The position numbers and the translations under genes are program-made. Source: Lingula anatina (Eukaryota; Brachiopoda; Lingulata; Lingulida; Lingulidae). Taken from it: a stretch of 64,000 bases of DNA. The stretch lies in NCBI RefSeq assembly GCF_001039355.2, contig NW_019775380.1, forward strand, positions 787,282 through 851,281, in the 5' to 3' direction. How positions within the stretch are numbered: position 1 is the first letter of the stretch; each line of letters starts with the position of its first letter. Under the pieces are notes generated by a model. That model searched no databases and was not told where the DNA came from. It saw only the letters and a list, made by a program, of their open reading frames with translations. Shown here piece after piece: positions 50,001 to 63,328 of this stretch.

Positions 50001-51381
50001 CTATCCTTAGCCTCCAGGCTACATTAAGAGGACTGCTGGTAAAAAATTAGGCACCAACAGCAGATATCAATTTATTTCCTTTACACTTGCGGCACATGAC
50101 AATACAACATTGTTAACAGTACTCTGTGTACAAAGTAATAGTTTTTTTTCACCAACAGCATCCACGTTCTTTGGCAATGCGCTTTGATGATCGGAATTAG
50201 GTAATGCGTAGGTCTATACAATAATTTCAATGAGCAAATTTGGAAAAGAGATAACGAACTATACGCTGACATGTCTACCTTTCAGACCAATTGTATTTAG
50301 GCAGAACTTAGTTTGCGGTTCCGGCTCCTCGTCCATTCAAAAATTTAGATTAAATTTTGCCATAAAAAGCGTCATTTTTTCTGTACTGCCTTGAGTGGAG
50401 ATTGGCACAATGTTATGTGAATGGGAGGCTTTATTCCGAGCGTAACTGCGATACCGTTTTCTACCCGTATCAGCTTCTTAGTGCATATCGAGTGTCGATG
50501 TTATCTTACTCCTTTTCACCCAGCGTTTTTGTTCGGCACGACAACCGGAAAGATTTCAGTTGTAATACTACGGTCGTTTAAGCCATAAATCGTTAAACAT
50601 GCCTAGAGACAATGAGCCATCAACAGCAGGAACACGACTTTCATTGACACTCGCTACACAACCGTATCGTACAATTGTTCTGTCTACCGACAAGTGTCTC
50701 ACTTAACTGCCGCATGGAGAATCGTGTTACACAGTCAGAAGCTTTACAAATGTGACGTCGAAATGCTAAGTTTGCCAGGTTTTTCAACCACAAACTATTA
50801 ATATACTATTAGTATTATATTCAAGCAGTGATATCACGCATCCAACTTAGATTTACAATGTAAATCTGGGCGGCAAAGCATTTCATTTTCTTTTCAAAGC
50901 CCATCTGATTTAGAAACCCATTTCAATACTTAACTATCACAAAACTTTTTCCAGCAACGAAGGTTCAGAAATTGGCGCACAGTTAGGCACCTTTTAATAA
51001 GGAACACCCTTGTAATGAAGTCTAGGAATACCATGAAACGTATATTACTTTGTCTTGCGGATATGGATAAAATTGAGCAAGGTTTCTAGATTACTACTAA
51101 TATAATACGATATATATAATAATATAATAATCAGTTTATGACAAATACTCACCAATGAGTTTTGACCACTGAGCGGGAGGTCTGTAAAGTGGAAACATCT
51201 TAGGAAAAAGCTTCTTGTTCCACTTTGCCTGGAATGTTACACTGTAAACCGCTACACCTTTTGCCCTGCATTTTTCTTCTGGTGTCTTCCCTGGGGTAGG
51301 CTTTGCAAAAACTGTGAAACTCGAAATACATAGAAAAACGGCGATTGCTGCTACTGCTTGCATGTTGCGTTGCTCAGTCAC
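47025..51381 (-). CDS. Spondin-2 / F-spondin-like secreted matrix protein
   Basis: Four phase-consistent exons: 51381-51153, 49643-49432, 47916-47466 and 47236-47025; 1104 nt, 367 aa. The product should be an extracellular matrix or pattern-recognition protein like mindin (SPON2). The signal peptide lies at about residues 7-26, and the second Met (51363) could be the real start. The spondin-N domain occupies about residues 35-240 with FPKMFPLYRPPAQWSKLIG, SHDSKYSLW, LIPSPDWFVGVDS and HPANPFFYPRLAKLP. A strongly acidic linker (about 245-297) is rich in Asp, Glu and His. A single thrombospondin type 1 repeat covers about 302-352 (C303, W308-x-x-W311, CSKTCGFGKRTR). The Trp pair is the usual C-mannosylation site. 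Domain order and length match SPON2 rather than full F-spondin, which has a reelin domain and six TSRs. Orientation is convergent with the SOD-repeat gene. Confidence 0.92.
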
Positions 51382-51501
51382 TGAGGCGAAGTCTTGCTAA
51401 GAGTAGAATAAATATCGTCTAGTCTGGATCTGCTCCTTTCTCTGGGATGTTTCCAGGTTAGTATCTTTCGATCGACTGAGGTGCTTGAAGTTCTTGCTGC
51501 T

Positions 51502-51509
51502 TATTTATA
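51502..51509 (-). promoter_or_regulatory. TATA box of the spondin gene
   Basis: TATAAATA on the minus strand, flanked by G/C-rich bases, about 120 bases upstream of the ATG at 51381. This would place the transcription start near 51475 and give a 5' UTR of roughly 95 bases. Confidence 0.65.
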
Positions 51510-54500
51510 CCCTGGTAGGCCCTCATCTGTTCAGTATGATTGGATTTGTCACCTCGCACTTACTACATCATTCATCGAGCAACAAGCAGTCTGTCATACA
51601 TCAAATTACGGGAACGCTGATTGGCTAGACCCGGAAGGGGCACAACCAATAGAGAAAAAAACAGCCAAGTTCGTAGTACTACAGATACATAGATTTGGAG
51701 AAGTGTAAGTTTTTCTAGTTAAGTTAGAGGGCACATTCATTTTTGCATTTGACTTTAAAACAAGATTACTTTATTGCTTCAGCAGTGCATCCATTGTCTG
51801 AAGAACATAAAACAAAGTTTATTTCACCCAAATCGCCCAAATGTTTTATTTGATGCAATTTTTTTTCTTTACTCTGTCATACGAATGTTCAATGAACGAA
51901 ATTCCAAACTGCTTTTAAGCCTTTTAACGACCGACAGATTGAGTACTCTTAAAAACAGGACAAAATCTAGTTTTGGACGCAGACTTCACAAATGTTTTAA
52001 GCTCTGGTGATGTCTTTTCTAGTGCAAAAATCACTTTTACTGCGCAACTAAGCACACAATTAATGAGCATCAAAACACCCCTCAGGGTTGCTAGAAAGAC
52101 AGTTATAAACGTTAACGATACAAGACAAAGAAGCTTTAGGGCTTTTTCTCCTTCTATACGTTCATTGCGAAATTTTCAAGTGACGAGATTTTTAAATCAT
52201 AAAAATAAATCCCCTTTAGAAATATTATTTTCTAGGTTAGGCAGATATTCTATTTAAAACAATAAATTCACAATAGTGTAGCATTGAAAGCAATATATTC
52301 CCACTGGTTAATGTACTCTCAGACAGATAAAGAACATGGGAACGAAAAATGGGTCTGTTATGTGAGCCCTCCCAGAAATCAGCGTTTTAAGTTTAGACTG
52401 AGGTAACGGTGCGATCAAGCGTTGTTAGGGGAATATGTTCGTTTACACCCGCTTTACGTTAGCGTTGTGTATGACTAGTACTGTGTTGGGTGGTAAATGT
52501 GCGTGAAGCAGCATATATCATTTTTTGTGGTTAGTGTTTGTTGTTCGCGTCACCTAGAAAGTCTTCCGACTCAGCTGCTACTGTCATTCCAGCTTGTCCA
52601 GTTAGAACGTCACCCGGTGTGACTGGTCCGAGAATTATCAGTGAGTATATTTTAAGCCACACTATCCCTGTTTCTAAAATGACCAACACGCTGTTTCCGT
52701 ATTATTGGACATAGGCCTACCTTCTCAGAACACAATGCAATAAAAATAATGTTATACTTTTATAGAATGTTCAGGGAGCGGGTTAAATCTGACCATACTT
52801 TACCGATTTAGTACGTGAGACTTACTTTTCCCACTCCTAAACTTGTAGATGGATAGATGGATTCATACACGTGACAGAGAAGGTGTCGCTCAGTTTGCCG
52901 CCCTGTTAGCTTCCGTGGAACTAATTTTGGGACAATATCCAGGGGAAAAACGTGCTCACAAAGAGAAATCATAATCGATCACTTATTTCCTTTGTTTTAC
53001 AAGACATGCACAATTAAAATTTAACTTTTGTTTAACTTTGAAAATGGACATATTCGTAAGTCCCCTATTTATCATCCACCTACCTTGTCTTTTATGACTT
53101 GCGACTTACAGCATCATCCAGAAGTCATTTATTTTCTTTTTTTTTACTGAAGACCCAAAATGTCGTCTAACAGTTAATTAATTTTATTTTTACAAATAAA
53201 CAATAAGTAAGGAATACGCATGACCTACGTCACAGGGACGCGACAGAACTTTCATGTGACCCGCTGCGTCTTTTCTCACGCGTTCTGATAGATAGTGTTT
53301 TGAAATATTAGAGCTTGTTAAAGTCGTTTGTTTACTAAAGTTTGATCCCCTGAGAATGATAATTTATTTTGATGCAGGCGTATTTCTGAAATCTCACAAG
53401 AAAAGTCGACAATTGACCTTTTTTCAACTTTTTCCTGATTATCCTGGGATCTAGTTAACTCTGCCATGAAGTTTTGGTAGCTCTTAAAACGAACCTCTCA
53501 TTAATCAAGGAGCAAAATCCGGTCGCGCCGCCCCTAAGTTCAAAAATTCCTGGGCACAGAACAACCAGGGCCTATTTTCCTATACAGATCTTTCTGATCT
53601 GGAACGCAGAACAACTTCTTAAACTTTTTACAACTTGTCATACGAAATGAAATATTGAACTCTTCCGGGATTGTAAACTAGTTTAAATTCAACGTCAAAT
53701 TCTGTAAAATTAATTTTCAGTTAACTCTGCAAGCAGGAATTCGTGGACATAAATGCTTGTCTTTTTATCTGAATGTTTACATATGCATTTTAGAGATAAA
53801 GATCGGAGAATCTTAACATAGTTTAATCACATGTGCACACATCAAATGAAAAAGTATATAGAAAACGTCACTTACGTTATTCAATGCTTCTGACATCATC
53901 AAACTAAACTAAAAAAACTTATCTATGCAGTCAATTCGGCGCGGTGTTTTTATTAAGCAGATTGAGAGCGTCTACTGAGTCGACTTCATAACGGTTTCCA
54001 TCAAGAACACTAGATGATTGTAAGGCAACCCTGAGAACACACACATTGAAACAGTAGTATCGCATGATATTGCCACGACAAGTAATCAGTTGAATTTGTG
54101 TTCTCTAAGCGGTCCTTGTCTGCGACTAAGTTTGCCGTGAAAGTGACGGAAAAGTAATTTTGATACACCAATTTGTAAAACGAGTCTGTGGTCTCGTGTA
54201 AATTAAGTCCTCAATTGTTACGTACGGATGTATCTAATATGTTTTATTATTCAAAACACGTGACGAGGAAGGGTTCAGGAAAAAACACAAATGAGTGTAT
54301 GAATGTAATTTAAGCCAAACCATATATACAAGAGGCCTATTTCTTAACTTTATGAAACCGAGAAAAGAAGTCGCTTAGACTTAATTAATCGATACAAGGC
54401 AATTTAAAGATAAGAAATCAGTTTAATCCATCTTGTTTATTTAATCAATGGGATAACATCCAATTGTAAGCTACGTTACTCGGATGGGCGTGTTCAAAGA

Positions 54501-54603
54501 ACGTTTGTTTTCTGATCAGATAATGGGTCAACGTGACTTAGAAACGGCCCTTCTTGAAAAAGAAGAAAAAGATTCTAAGAAAAAGATCAAATGAATTATT
54601 CTG

Positions 54604-54606
<3 letters not shown>

Positions 54607-54649
<43 letters not shown>
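54607..54649. repeat. (CT)n microsatellite
   Basis: About 21 CT dinucleotides in uninterrupted series. Confidence 0.95.
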
Positions 54650-54652
<3 letters not shown>

Positions 54653-57600
54653 GTGCACAAATTTTATGTACAATAAAACTACCCTCTACCAGGCCCACAG
54701 ATTGATTTTTCGCTAGATATTAAGAGATATGTCTCTGGTTAAATAGATGGCTAATCTCTGTACTGTCAAAAATGTCCACAGAATAATAACTGCGGCCCTG
54801 GTAGAGGGAAGTAGAGGGTAGGGTCCTACTATATAAAACCACAACCGGACACTCCATTAGAAGATTTCGGATGTTGCTATACATGTATACATGTACCTAA
54901 GCGTGTTAAATATCGAGAGCACCACGAGGGAAATAGAATACTAAATTGATTCTGTATCAGGGCATAAAAATCTTGGCAAAAGCAGCCCAAGTCCGGTGGC
55001 CAAAGGACATATGAAATGTTCGTAGTATCATCATGTTTTTCTTTGACTCGAATTCTTCAAATGGTTAGATGGTATCATGATCGACAGAGGAACTTTACAA
55101 TTCATTCAATACACTGTGTTAACCCGATAAGTTCACAATCATTTTAAAGGTGAGCTAAATATAGTGCAAAGTCACATAAAACACGATTTGTTATCGAGAC
55201 TAGAGTGCAAAATCCGTCAATACGAACACTCGTAAATCTGTGTCAGCAACAATGGGTGAAAGATAATGGACCACTGTTCTTGGGTGTCTGTTTCATTTTT
55301 GTCAGCTTCCAAAAGTGATTGGCGTGAAGTGACCTTGTAGTTTTTGTACTTTAAAAAAGGGTCAAACACACGTGTTGATTGGAACAATAGAGATATTAAT
55401 CTCATCTGATATATTGAGAAAATTTAACCAGAAGTCAAGTTTCTCACACAATGCGTTCTATAAATCAAATTTGGATATTCGAGACGAGTGTGAAATCCTT
55501 CAGATAAGGCTTTTCACTAAAAACCTCGTGTACACTTGATTGGATTCAGACAAGTAACATGGCATCGCAGATCGATGCTTATGTTTGGGAATTTCAGCCT
55601 GTATTGATAATGGGGCGGGTAAAGTAGAACCATAAATAAGTGATCAATCCTGGTATTCTAATACCAGTTAAAACCGCATAATTTGACCATCAATGTGGCC
55701 ACCTGTCCAATTTCGAGAAGCCCTATTAATAACTGGAACTTCGCAGTAAGGCCTGAGACTCATGCCTGTCTACACGCGAATTCAGTATGCATCATTTTTC
55801 GGGTTCTAAATCGTCGCTTTCAGCCTCTAGAGTAAGACAATACGTGCCTCCTCCCTTGCCCGGAATAAAAAAGATCGAGTTACTTGTTATTTATCAAAAC
55901 TTAAGAAACGTGCTTAATGTATTGTTTTCAAGGTCTAGCACACATTTGTCAGGGTAGTTATCGAAAGCTTGTCACTCAGCCACCCGTAACACTAGTTTGC
56001 GTCAAGTGACAAGAAACAATTTCATCGGGTGTTAACAGCAAAACCAATTTACAAAAGTGGACCTGCGCAATCTGTCTCACTTTTCTTTTCTTTAACATTA
56101 CGTTGCCATCTACTTTTAGTGGCTCTTACACGGTTACAAAAGAACTGTACAGAGAAGAATAATTCACAGATATTATCTTATCATTGTTAAAAGAGTTAAA
56201 CTACACCAGTCCTATATCATTTATGTTCTTCAATCAAACCCTACTACTTTTATATTTAGGTGGTTAAAAGCAGATTTTTCAAAGCAGACATTATTATTTT
56301 GTAGGTAATTGTCAATGAGGTGCACCGTCTAAATGTATTCTTTCAGTAATTACAAAAAGACACAATAAAAAGTCTTGCAAAAATTAACAAAGAAATTAAT
56401 TTCCTCAGATATTTTCATAGTGAAACTTCGGTATCAATATCAACGCAACGCCCTAAAGTACAGCTGTGTTTTGCTACCATCTACCAGGGTGGCAGATATT
56501 ATAGGCAAATTTTCCAAAAGACATTGTAGGAAAACCACAAGCCCGTGAAAAAGGCCAGTAACCTCGGTCTGTAGTAGTAGTAATATGCTCTTGATGGGCT
56601 TCACCCAATGTCTGTCGCATCTGGACATAAAATCGCCATCCAGAAAAACGATAAAGCAAGGGTTTCCCAGCAGGTTTGAAATGGAAAGCATGTTATTTCA
56701 TGCTAGAAAACAACTCAATTTTCCGGTAGGCCTATGCCCCAGAATTAAAGTCCAGGTACTCTGCAAGTTCACTCAGGTACTCATTATTACTGGGTTTTAG
56801 CGCATTATCGTTTCCATCATTATGGAAAAGATAAGTACATTGATATAATACTGCAACAAGATACTAACCCGACGTCAAACTTGCGTTATCGAATTAACCC
56901 TGTTTGATCACGTCGGAGTTGATGAAGCACATTTCCCGCTTGTTACGTCTACGGTTTCTCGAAAAAAAAAAATGTCCAATTTCCAGGTTCAGAGATGTAA
57001 AATCAATGGGGTTCTCTCCGGATTGACAAAACGGGCATTTAGGGACTTTATTTCAAAACCCATCGAACCTGCACATAAAAATTAGTTGAGAGGAATCACT
57101 GTATCACATACTATAAAACTGGAATTTTATAAGAAAGCAGAATGGATGTAAAGTTTCATTATTGCATAATACTGCGTACTGGGCACCCTTTATCAATGGC
57201 ATGTTTTTTTCTCACAGTAACGGGGCCCACCTCGACGGACTCACTGCACACGAAGTAAGGGCTGGACTCTAGTAGCTACATCCAGGGGTTTTAGTGCACC
57301 ACCTGGTTGAACCAAATCCTCGGAGTCGAGTGTAGGCGCACAGAATGCACGGGATAGCATACGCTGCTCTCTTTGATCTTCATTTGTAGAAATAAATGAA
57401 AACTGACGGCAAGCAGCAGATAGGGAAGGAAACAATAGTGGCTCACGTGCGCCACGGATTTTACTAAAAGGTGGTACGCATGTGTCTCAGTGTATGCTAG
57501 TAGTTAGGTTCATCATGAAAAAAGTTCATGCCGTGAATATGGAATTTCAACGCAAATTTTCTTGTAAAAAGTATCTGTCAGAAACGTTTAAAAGTTGAGG

Positions 57601-59986
57601 AAGGGTGCGTGTTAACGTAATTCCCTAAGCACCTTAGCAGAGCTGGTCTACCAGGTGGTTCTTACACCGCTCTGCAAAGTTTATATGGTACAGCATGGGG
57701 TTTACGAGACATCAAACACCTAACTCTGATATGCAAAATAAAAAACACGCACACTAGAGAGGAGGATTACAGAAACTGCCCTGGGAGGAAATCTTAACGA
57801 AAGCTCATTGGCGTACGAAGATATAGGAAGTCTTTTCTTGCCAAAACGACTATCATATCTGCTTACATCTCTTTTAAGTAGTTATTATTGATGACACGCT
57901 GTGTTTTCCAGTAAAAACATTGTTACACCAAGCCCCCAACCATCCTCCCCGCCATGTTCAGCCATTACAACTGCCCTTTGCGTTTGTTGCCACAGCGGCT
58001 ATCATTAATATAGGGAGATCTGTGCGGGAAATAATTTGCACTTAATGCTACCTGTCTCCTATACAGGGGTAGCAATAGGCATTTCACATTTAAGTTATGC
58101 TACCCCCTCTCTTTATGCTCCCTCTTTTCTATATATTATTCCTTTCCTCTTCTCTCTGTCCTCCCCCCCCCCTTTAACAAACCCTCGACTTTTCTCCCCA
58201 ACAAAGCCTCTAGCTCCCCTTTTCGTTCCTCCCCACCTGTCTCCCTTTCTCTCCTTCTCACTTCTTTTCTATCGTCCCTCTTTATTTTGATGCTGTTATT
58301 CTGCATCACCTACTGTAAGCTATCAGGTAGGTGATCTGAGTGCAAAACCTCAAAGCCATGGCTGGCAATGCGGAACATCCCCTTACTCTGCAGGACGCCA
58401 CTTACACAGGCAACACACCTATTCCTAAATAACAGCCACTAACATGTAAGTGTAGAAAATACTTGAAAGAGATCATACATTTTCATATTAGCTATCCTCC
58501 CCCTCAAAGATGGTCCCTTTGAAGTGATGTAAATATTTACTAAAGAGATTAATTGAATTGTTTTTCAAGTTGTTTTATTTATTGCAACAAAAAAGGAGGA
58601 TAATATAATAACAAAACCCACTAATTTAAGCTGATTTAGAAATTATTTCACAATTTTTCTAATATTTCCATAAAAAAAGCCTCTAAAAAAACACGAGGGA
58701 CCTGGTAGAACGATTAGGAAATTGTTCGTATTATACCAGCTTAAAGCAGCGGTGGAATTTGAATGGACATTTGAGACTTGTGAATGATCTGGGTCGTTTT
58801 TTACAACATCTACAGACATCAAGGCCACAGAGGGCGCGCTCTGTCTGAGAAAACAAACCAAAACCATCATCATGAAACACAGCCTTCCCAGCAGGTCGAT
58901 GAAATTCCAAGCAGTTAAATTTATGGTCTAAGAAATAGAAGATATTGGCTATTGCCCATTGTATATAAATAGAACATTATGTGTCGAGTTCCGTGTACTT
59001 TTCTTCACGGGTTGTATCTTTTTGAAGTAAGAAACCTCCATAACACAGTATGAAAATCAGATAATATCTCTCAGAGAAGAAAATATAGCTTGGTACTTGC
59101 AATGTTACGCAGATTGAATGTATTCTTGCCGCAGGGTCTTATCTCGGTTGGGTTCTGGAGGATATTAAAATTCCCCTTTTTTGCAGATACATTGGACGCA
59201 GTTACGTGAATAACGTAAGCAGTATGCACAACACGTTTTTATCTTTTTCCCACGTAGGTACATTTACAAAAGCAAACCCTGACGATAAGCAAACAACTTA
59301 GAATTAAAAACTAACAAATCAACAAATAAATATACACACGAACATAGATAAAGGGAATCAGCGAGCAATTGGGTGAAAAAAATCAACATTAACAGAACCC
59401 AGAAGTAAGTGGAGGTGGTACTGGGAAATCAGAAGTTGCATTCTATAACATCATCAACTCCCAAAACGCACTTTTGGATCAGAAACTTGAGATTATAGAA
59501 TTAAGTTCTTATCGATCAACGAATCAAATTTGTATGCTCTTTTTCATAATGTACATAGCTACTGATACAAAACCGCTAATATCCTTGCTGTCTACATTCG
59601 GGGTTGATTAGAAAGAAGGAAAAATGATTAAAATAAAAGAAGGGTGGTAGGGAATAGCCTTTTTAAAATAATTAAAGAACAATTTACAGTGGTAAAAAGT
59701 CGATAAATTGGACATGAATTCCCACACATCATTCGTATAATGCATGTAATCTTTCCTACAGCTACATAATCAAATTCGCTTTGCTATTAGAATGAAAAAA
59801 CAAAGGGTACAGTACTAATATTACGTAGGCTTTCAACTGCAGACCCTGGTACCATAAAAAGATTACTAGAGAAAGAATAAAACGTTATAAACGCTTTTTT
59901 TTTTTTTTTTTTTGCGCGTAGAGCTTACGTTCCAAGTATTTCTATACATGCACAGGCTTATCCCATTTCTATTGCGTCACTGCACA

Positions 59987-60200
59987 GTGGCGGATCTAGG
60001 ATCTTGCTTAGGGTCACTGAAGGGTGAGGGAGGGGGGAGAGAGGATAAAACTTCTTATTTATAATTTTAATTTGTATTTTTTTGCTTGTGATACTGATTT
60101 TTTGGGGAAAAAAGGGGGATACGGCCATTGACTGCATGGCGAAATAAAGTGACATTTTAATTATTAAAAAGTCACACCGTGTGGGGTTTTGACGTACAAA
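59987..60200. mobile_element. Possible MITE fragment starting cagtggcggatct
   Basis: The opening cagtggcggatctaggat resembles the reverse of the right end at about 45811-45826, suggesting one repeat family. The other terminus is not identifiable, so the right limit is a guess. Confidence 0.3.
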
Positions 60201-61385
60201 ATATAACTGACGAAATCTTCGGGAGTCGTGAAGAATCCTATAATAAACAGCCCTATTGCTCATAACTCTTTAGAGTTGTATACCTAAAGATGGCATGTGA
60301 GAACCTTTTAGCTTGATTTCAACTTGTAGTTTTTAGGCATGTGCACTTTATCCACTCGTTGTAAGTCATGCGAACTGTTACATGCATCTCTTGCTATTTC
60401 TTTCAACTTGATATTGTCATTTTGAGCAAAATTTCTCCTTTCATCATTTAAAAAGGGTTGCCAAATACATTGGAGATATAAGAACAGACAATTTAAGACA
60501 ACTAAAACCCCATGTGAACTGCTGTCTCATTTTCTGATAGCTCACGTGACATAGGCCTATAACGTAGATCCTAGCCCTAGCATACTTTATGATATACTTT
60601 AATAGTAAAAGTGTCCTTGTTTAAAATTATTTATATCACTCAATTGTGCACTGTCTTCAAATAATAATTTAGAGGAAGAAAGTTTTTTCCTGAAGTTAGT
60701 AGCCTAAGGAGTCGGTATTAAAAGTTTCCAATGAAGGCATACTTATTAAAACTAATGGGAATGCCTTTTTCCATTTGAAAAAATATTATATGCCAAAAAA
60801 ACTAATTTTTCAAAAATTAGGGTCGATAGTGCTCTCTCACTTAATTTTTCTGGGCTAACTTGCGCGCGCGCGTGTGTGGAATGGGGAGGGGGGATCATCC
60901 ATGATATCAGCCTACATATCATCACGTGAGCTGCAACGCATGACAGAGACCGGAAATGCGTGAGTGGAAGTCTTCAATCAATGGAGTACGGAAATAGCGT
61001 TTGGACCTAGGAAAAACCCAGTGGGGAAAACCCAAGAAAAATGATACGGGATAAAACCGAAAAAACGAAACAGATCTTGTTCAAAATATTTTAATAATCG
61101 TAATTTTGTTGCTGCTTTATGATTTTAGTGTGAAAAATCTGAAAACTGGCCTCTTAAAGACAAAGGTAGGTGGGCAGGAATATCAATGGACCTCTTGTTT
61201 TCATCGTGATTTTGTTCGCTACGACAGCGTTTTCTGTCAGTCAGTTTTACACAAATGCTGTAGTCTTCCTATATTCTATATTATCATTGTGTTATCCTCA
61301 TTAAAGTGCATGAATATAAGTTAAGTCATTCATAAAATTCGAAATGCTGTTTGAGTATCATGCAGATGGAAGACTACTGCTTTTT

Positions 61386-63165
61386 AATAATAATAATAAT
61401 TTATTGAGCACTAAAATGTTTCAGTACATTTTACAGGCCCTCTAAACTACTTGTGTTATACGTACAAGTAATATATATCTAGACCTATTATCACACTTAT
61501 GTGATATCAGGCTTACAAATGAAATTACATGTTTCATAATTACGTTATATACGTAATCTGCAGTAACAAGTGGAAATATTACTTATAAATGTGGGAAAAA
61601 TAAACTATGATGAAGAAAATAATAATAATAATAATAAGATAAAAAATATCTATATTACATAATGACAATTACATTGTTCTGTATTATGGTAGACATGCTC
61701 ATTATTATTGACAGGCTAGTCTTGTTTTAAAGGTTTTCTGGATGAAGTGAGACACGGTTTTTAAGCAGTGTTCACTTTGAGGATTGAGAATCCAGACAAG
61801 TTTTTCTACATCAGATGACAATTAAGGCGGTATCACTTTTACTTATGTTCACATGCTCATTACATTTTAGTAGGAAGTGCACTTCTGTTTCAACATCATT
61901 GCAATATGGACATTTTCGGTTTTCTACTGGTTTTTTGGGTTTCGTGTAACAACCTCTTTCGATTTCTAAGTCATGGTCGCTGATTCGAATTTTTGCAAGT
62001 GTTTTTATTTCATTTAGAGGGACTTTCATTGTGAGGTATTTTTCTGGAGTGTAGGATTTCTTTATTACTTTATAAGTTCTTAGTTTGCTTTTGTTGTCAC
62101 TGTGCAAATCGGTCCAAAAAAGTTCTTCAATTTTTTTATTAACATGTACTTGAAGTAAGTTTGGGTCTACAGTGCTTAGATCTGTTGACAGTCCCCAGAG
62201 GTCTGTAAAAGTTTTTAGAGAGCTTGACCAGCTAGGGCCTTTTGAATGGAATTCTTTTTCATAGATTTGTTTCACAATTCTATTTGGAGCAGGTTCTTTG
62301 AAACGAATTTGGTACATGTTTAACAATATCTGTGTAGAGTGGCAGCCTTCCAAGTTCTGTCCTACTTGCATTGTTGCTTGCATATTTCCGTACACCAAGA
62401 GCCCACTTACACGTTTTTAGATGGAGCTGCTCAAAAGGCATTTTATTCATTTTTTGGAGGGAGATTTTCTTATCTCTAAATAGTTCCTCTGCCCAAACTT
62501 CACAACCATAGAGTAAGATTGGCTTGATGGTTTTATCAAAAAGTTTCATGTATAGAAGGGGAGAAGTTATTTGGTGTGAGGAAAGTGCTGTTTCCAGTGC
62601 AAAAGATGCTTTCATTGCATTTTGTTTCAGGTTTTCAATTGCTTTTTTTAAAGACCCCGTATTTGTGAAGGTTATGCCTAAGTATGTGAAATTCTTCACA
62701 TGTTGAAGTTCTATGACTTTGTTATTTATATAGAAGTTAATATTTTTGTCCAGTTTCTCTTGTTTGTTAAAGATGACAACCTTTGACTTTTTCTCATTCA
62801 CCTGAAGCTTCCATTTTCTGCAATATGTTTGAAGTGCTGTTAAGTGACCTTGTAGTCCTTCCTTGGTAGTTGACATCTGCATAGAGGATGTGGTTTAGGC
62901 CATCAATTGAGCAGTCCTTATTTTTGTTCTTAAAGATTTCTTTGATATCATCGATGAACACATTAAAGAGGGTAGGGCTGCGATTATCCCCTTGTCTGAT
63001 TCCTATCCTTGATATAAATGGCTTTGTGTACCCTTCCCCAACAGAGATGCCTAATCTGGTGTTACTGTACATTGTTTTAATGATGTTGTAAAATTTTCCT
63101 CCTACTCCAGTTTTGAGTAGTTTCAATAGTAGGCCCTTGTGCCACACAGTATCAAATTGACGGCC
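61386..63165 (-). mobile_element. 5'-truncated, frameshifted non-LTR retrotransposon
   Basis: Minus-strand reverse-transcriptase remnants start abruptly at the catalytic region (FDTVWHKG, about 63160). They continue through IRQGDNRSPTLFNVFIDDI to the active-site motif, which is broken: LYAD is followed by a frameshift where the second catalytic Asp should be. The next frame (62880-62310) holds the thumb-like LQVNEKKSKVVIF and KNFTYLGITFTNTG segments. Another frame change near 62310 leads to a C-terminal part with a CPYC..H..C zinc-knuckle-like motif (CPYCNDVETEVHFLLKC). The 3' end shows ATT-repeat tails at 61617-61638 and 61387-61402, the usual ending of CR1/L2-type elements. With the front half missing and the frame broken at least twice, it is dead. 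Confidence 0.85.
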
Positions 63166-63328
63166 CCTCCTTAATATGTTAATAACCCTTTGGTGTTTTA
63201 CTGGGATGCTTTCCCTATCGTTTTGTGGGTCCTAGACTTGAAAGAAATATTTTGACAGTGGTTCATACAGCTAGAAATGTGTGAATTATTCAAAATAATA
63301 TTTTTGTTTCAGACCAGCCTAAAACAAA

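Larger units (their letters stand above)
51510..61385. other. Gene-poor interval, no gene seen
   Basis: About 9.9 kb between the divergent spondin and HERC1 genes. Open frames are short, do not join into phase-consistent models and match nothing I recognise. Visible structure is limited to a CT microsatellite (54607-54649), a T run near 59890 and a possible MITE end at 59987. Regulatory elements of the spondin gene or HERC1 5' exons may be hidden here. Confidence 0.5.

Noticed and set aside
57241-57435. 64-residue minus-strand frame with non-AT-rich codons
   Set aside because: No supporting splice sites, homology or neighbours; an isolated frame of this length is expected by chance.
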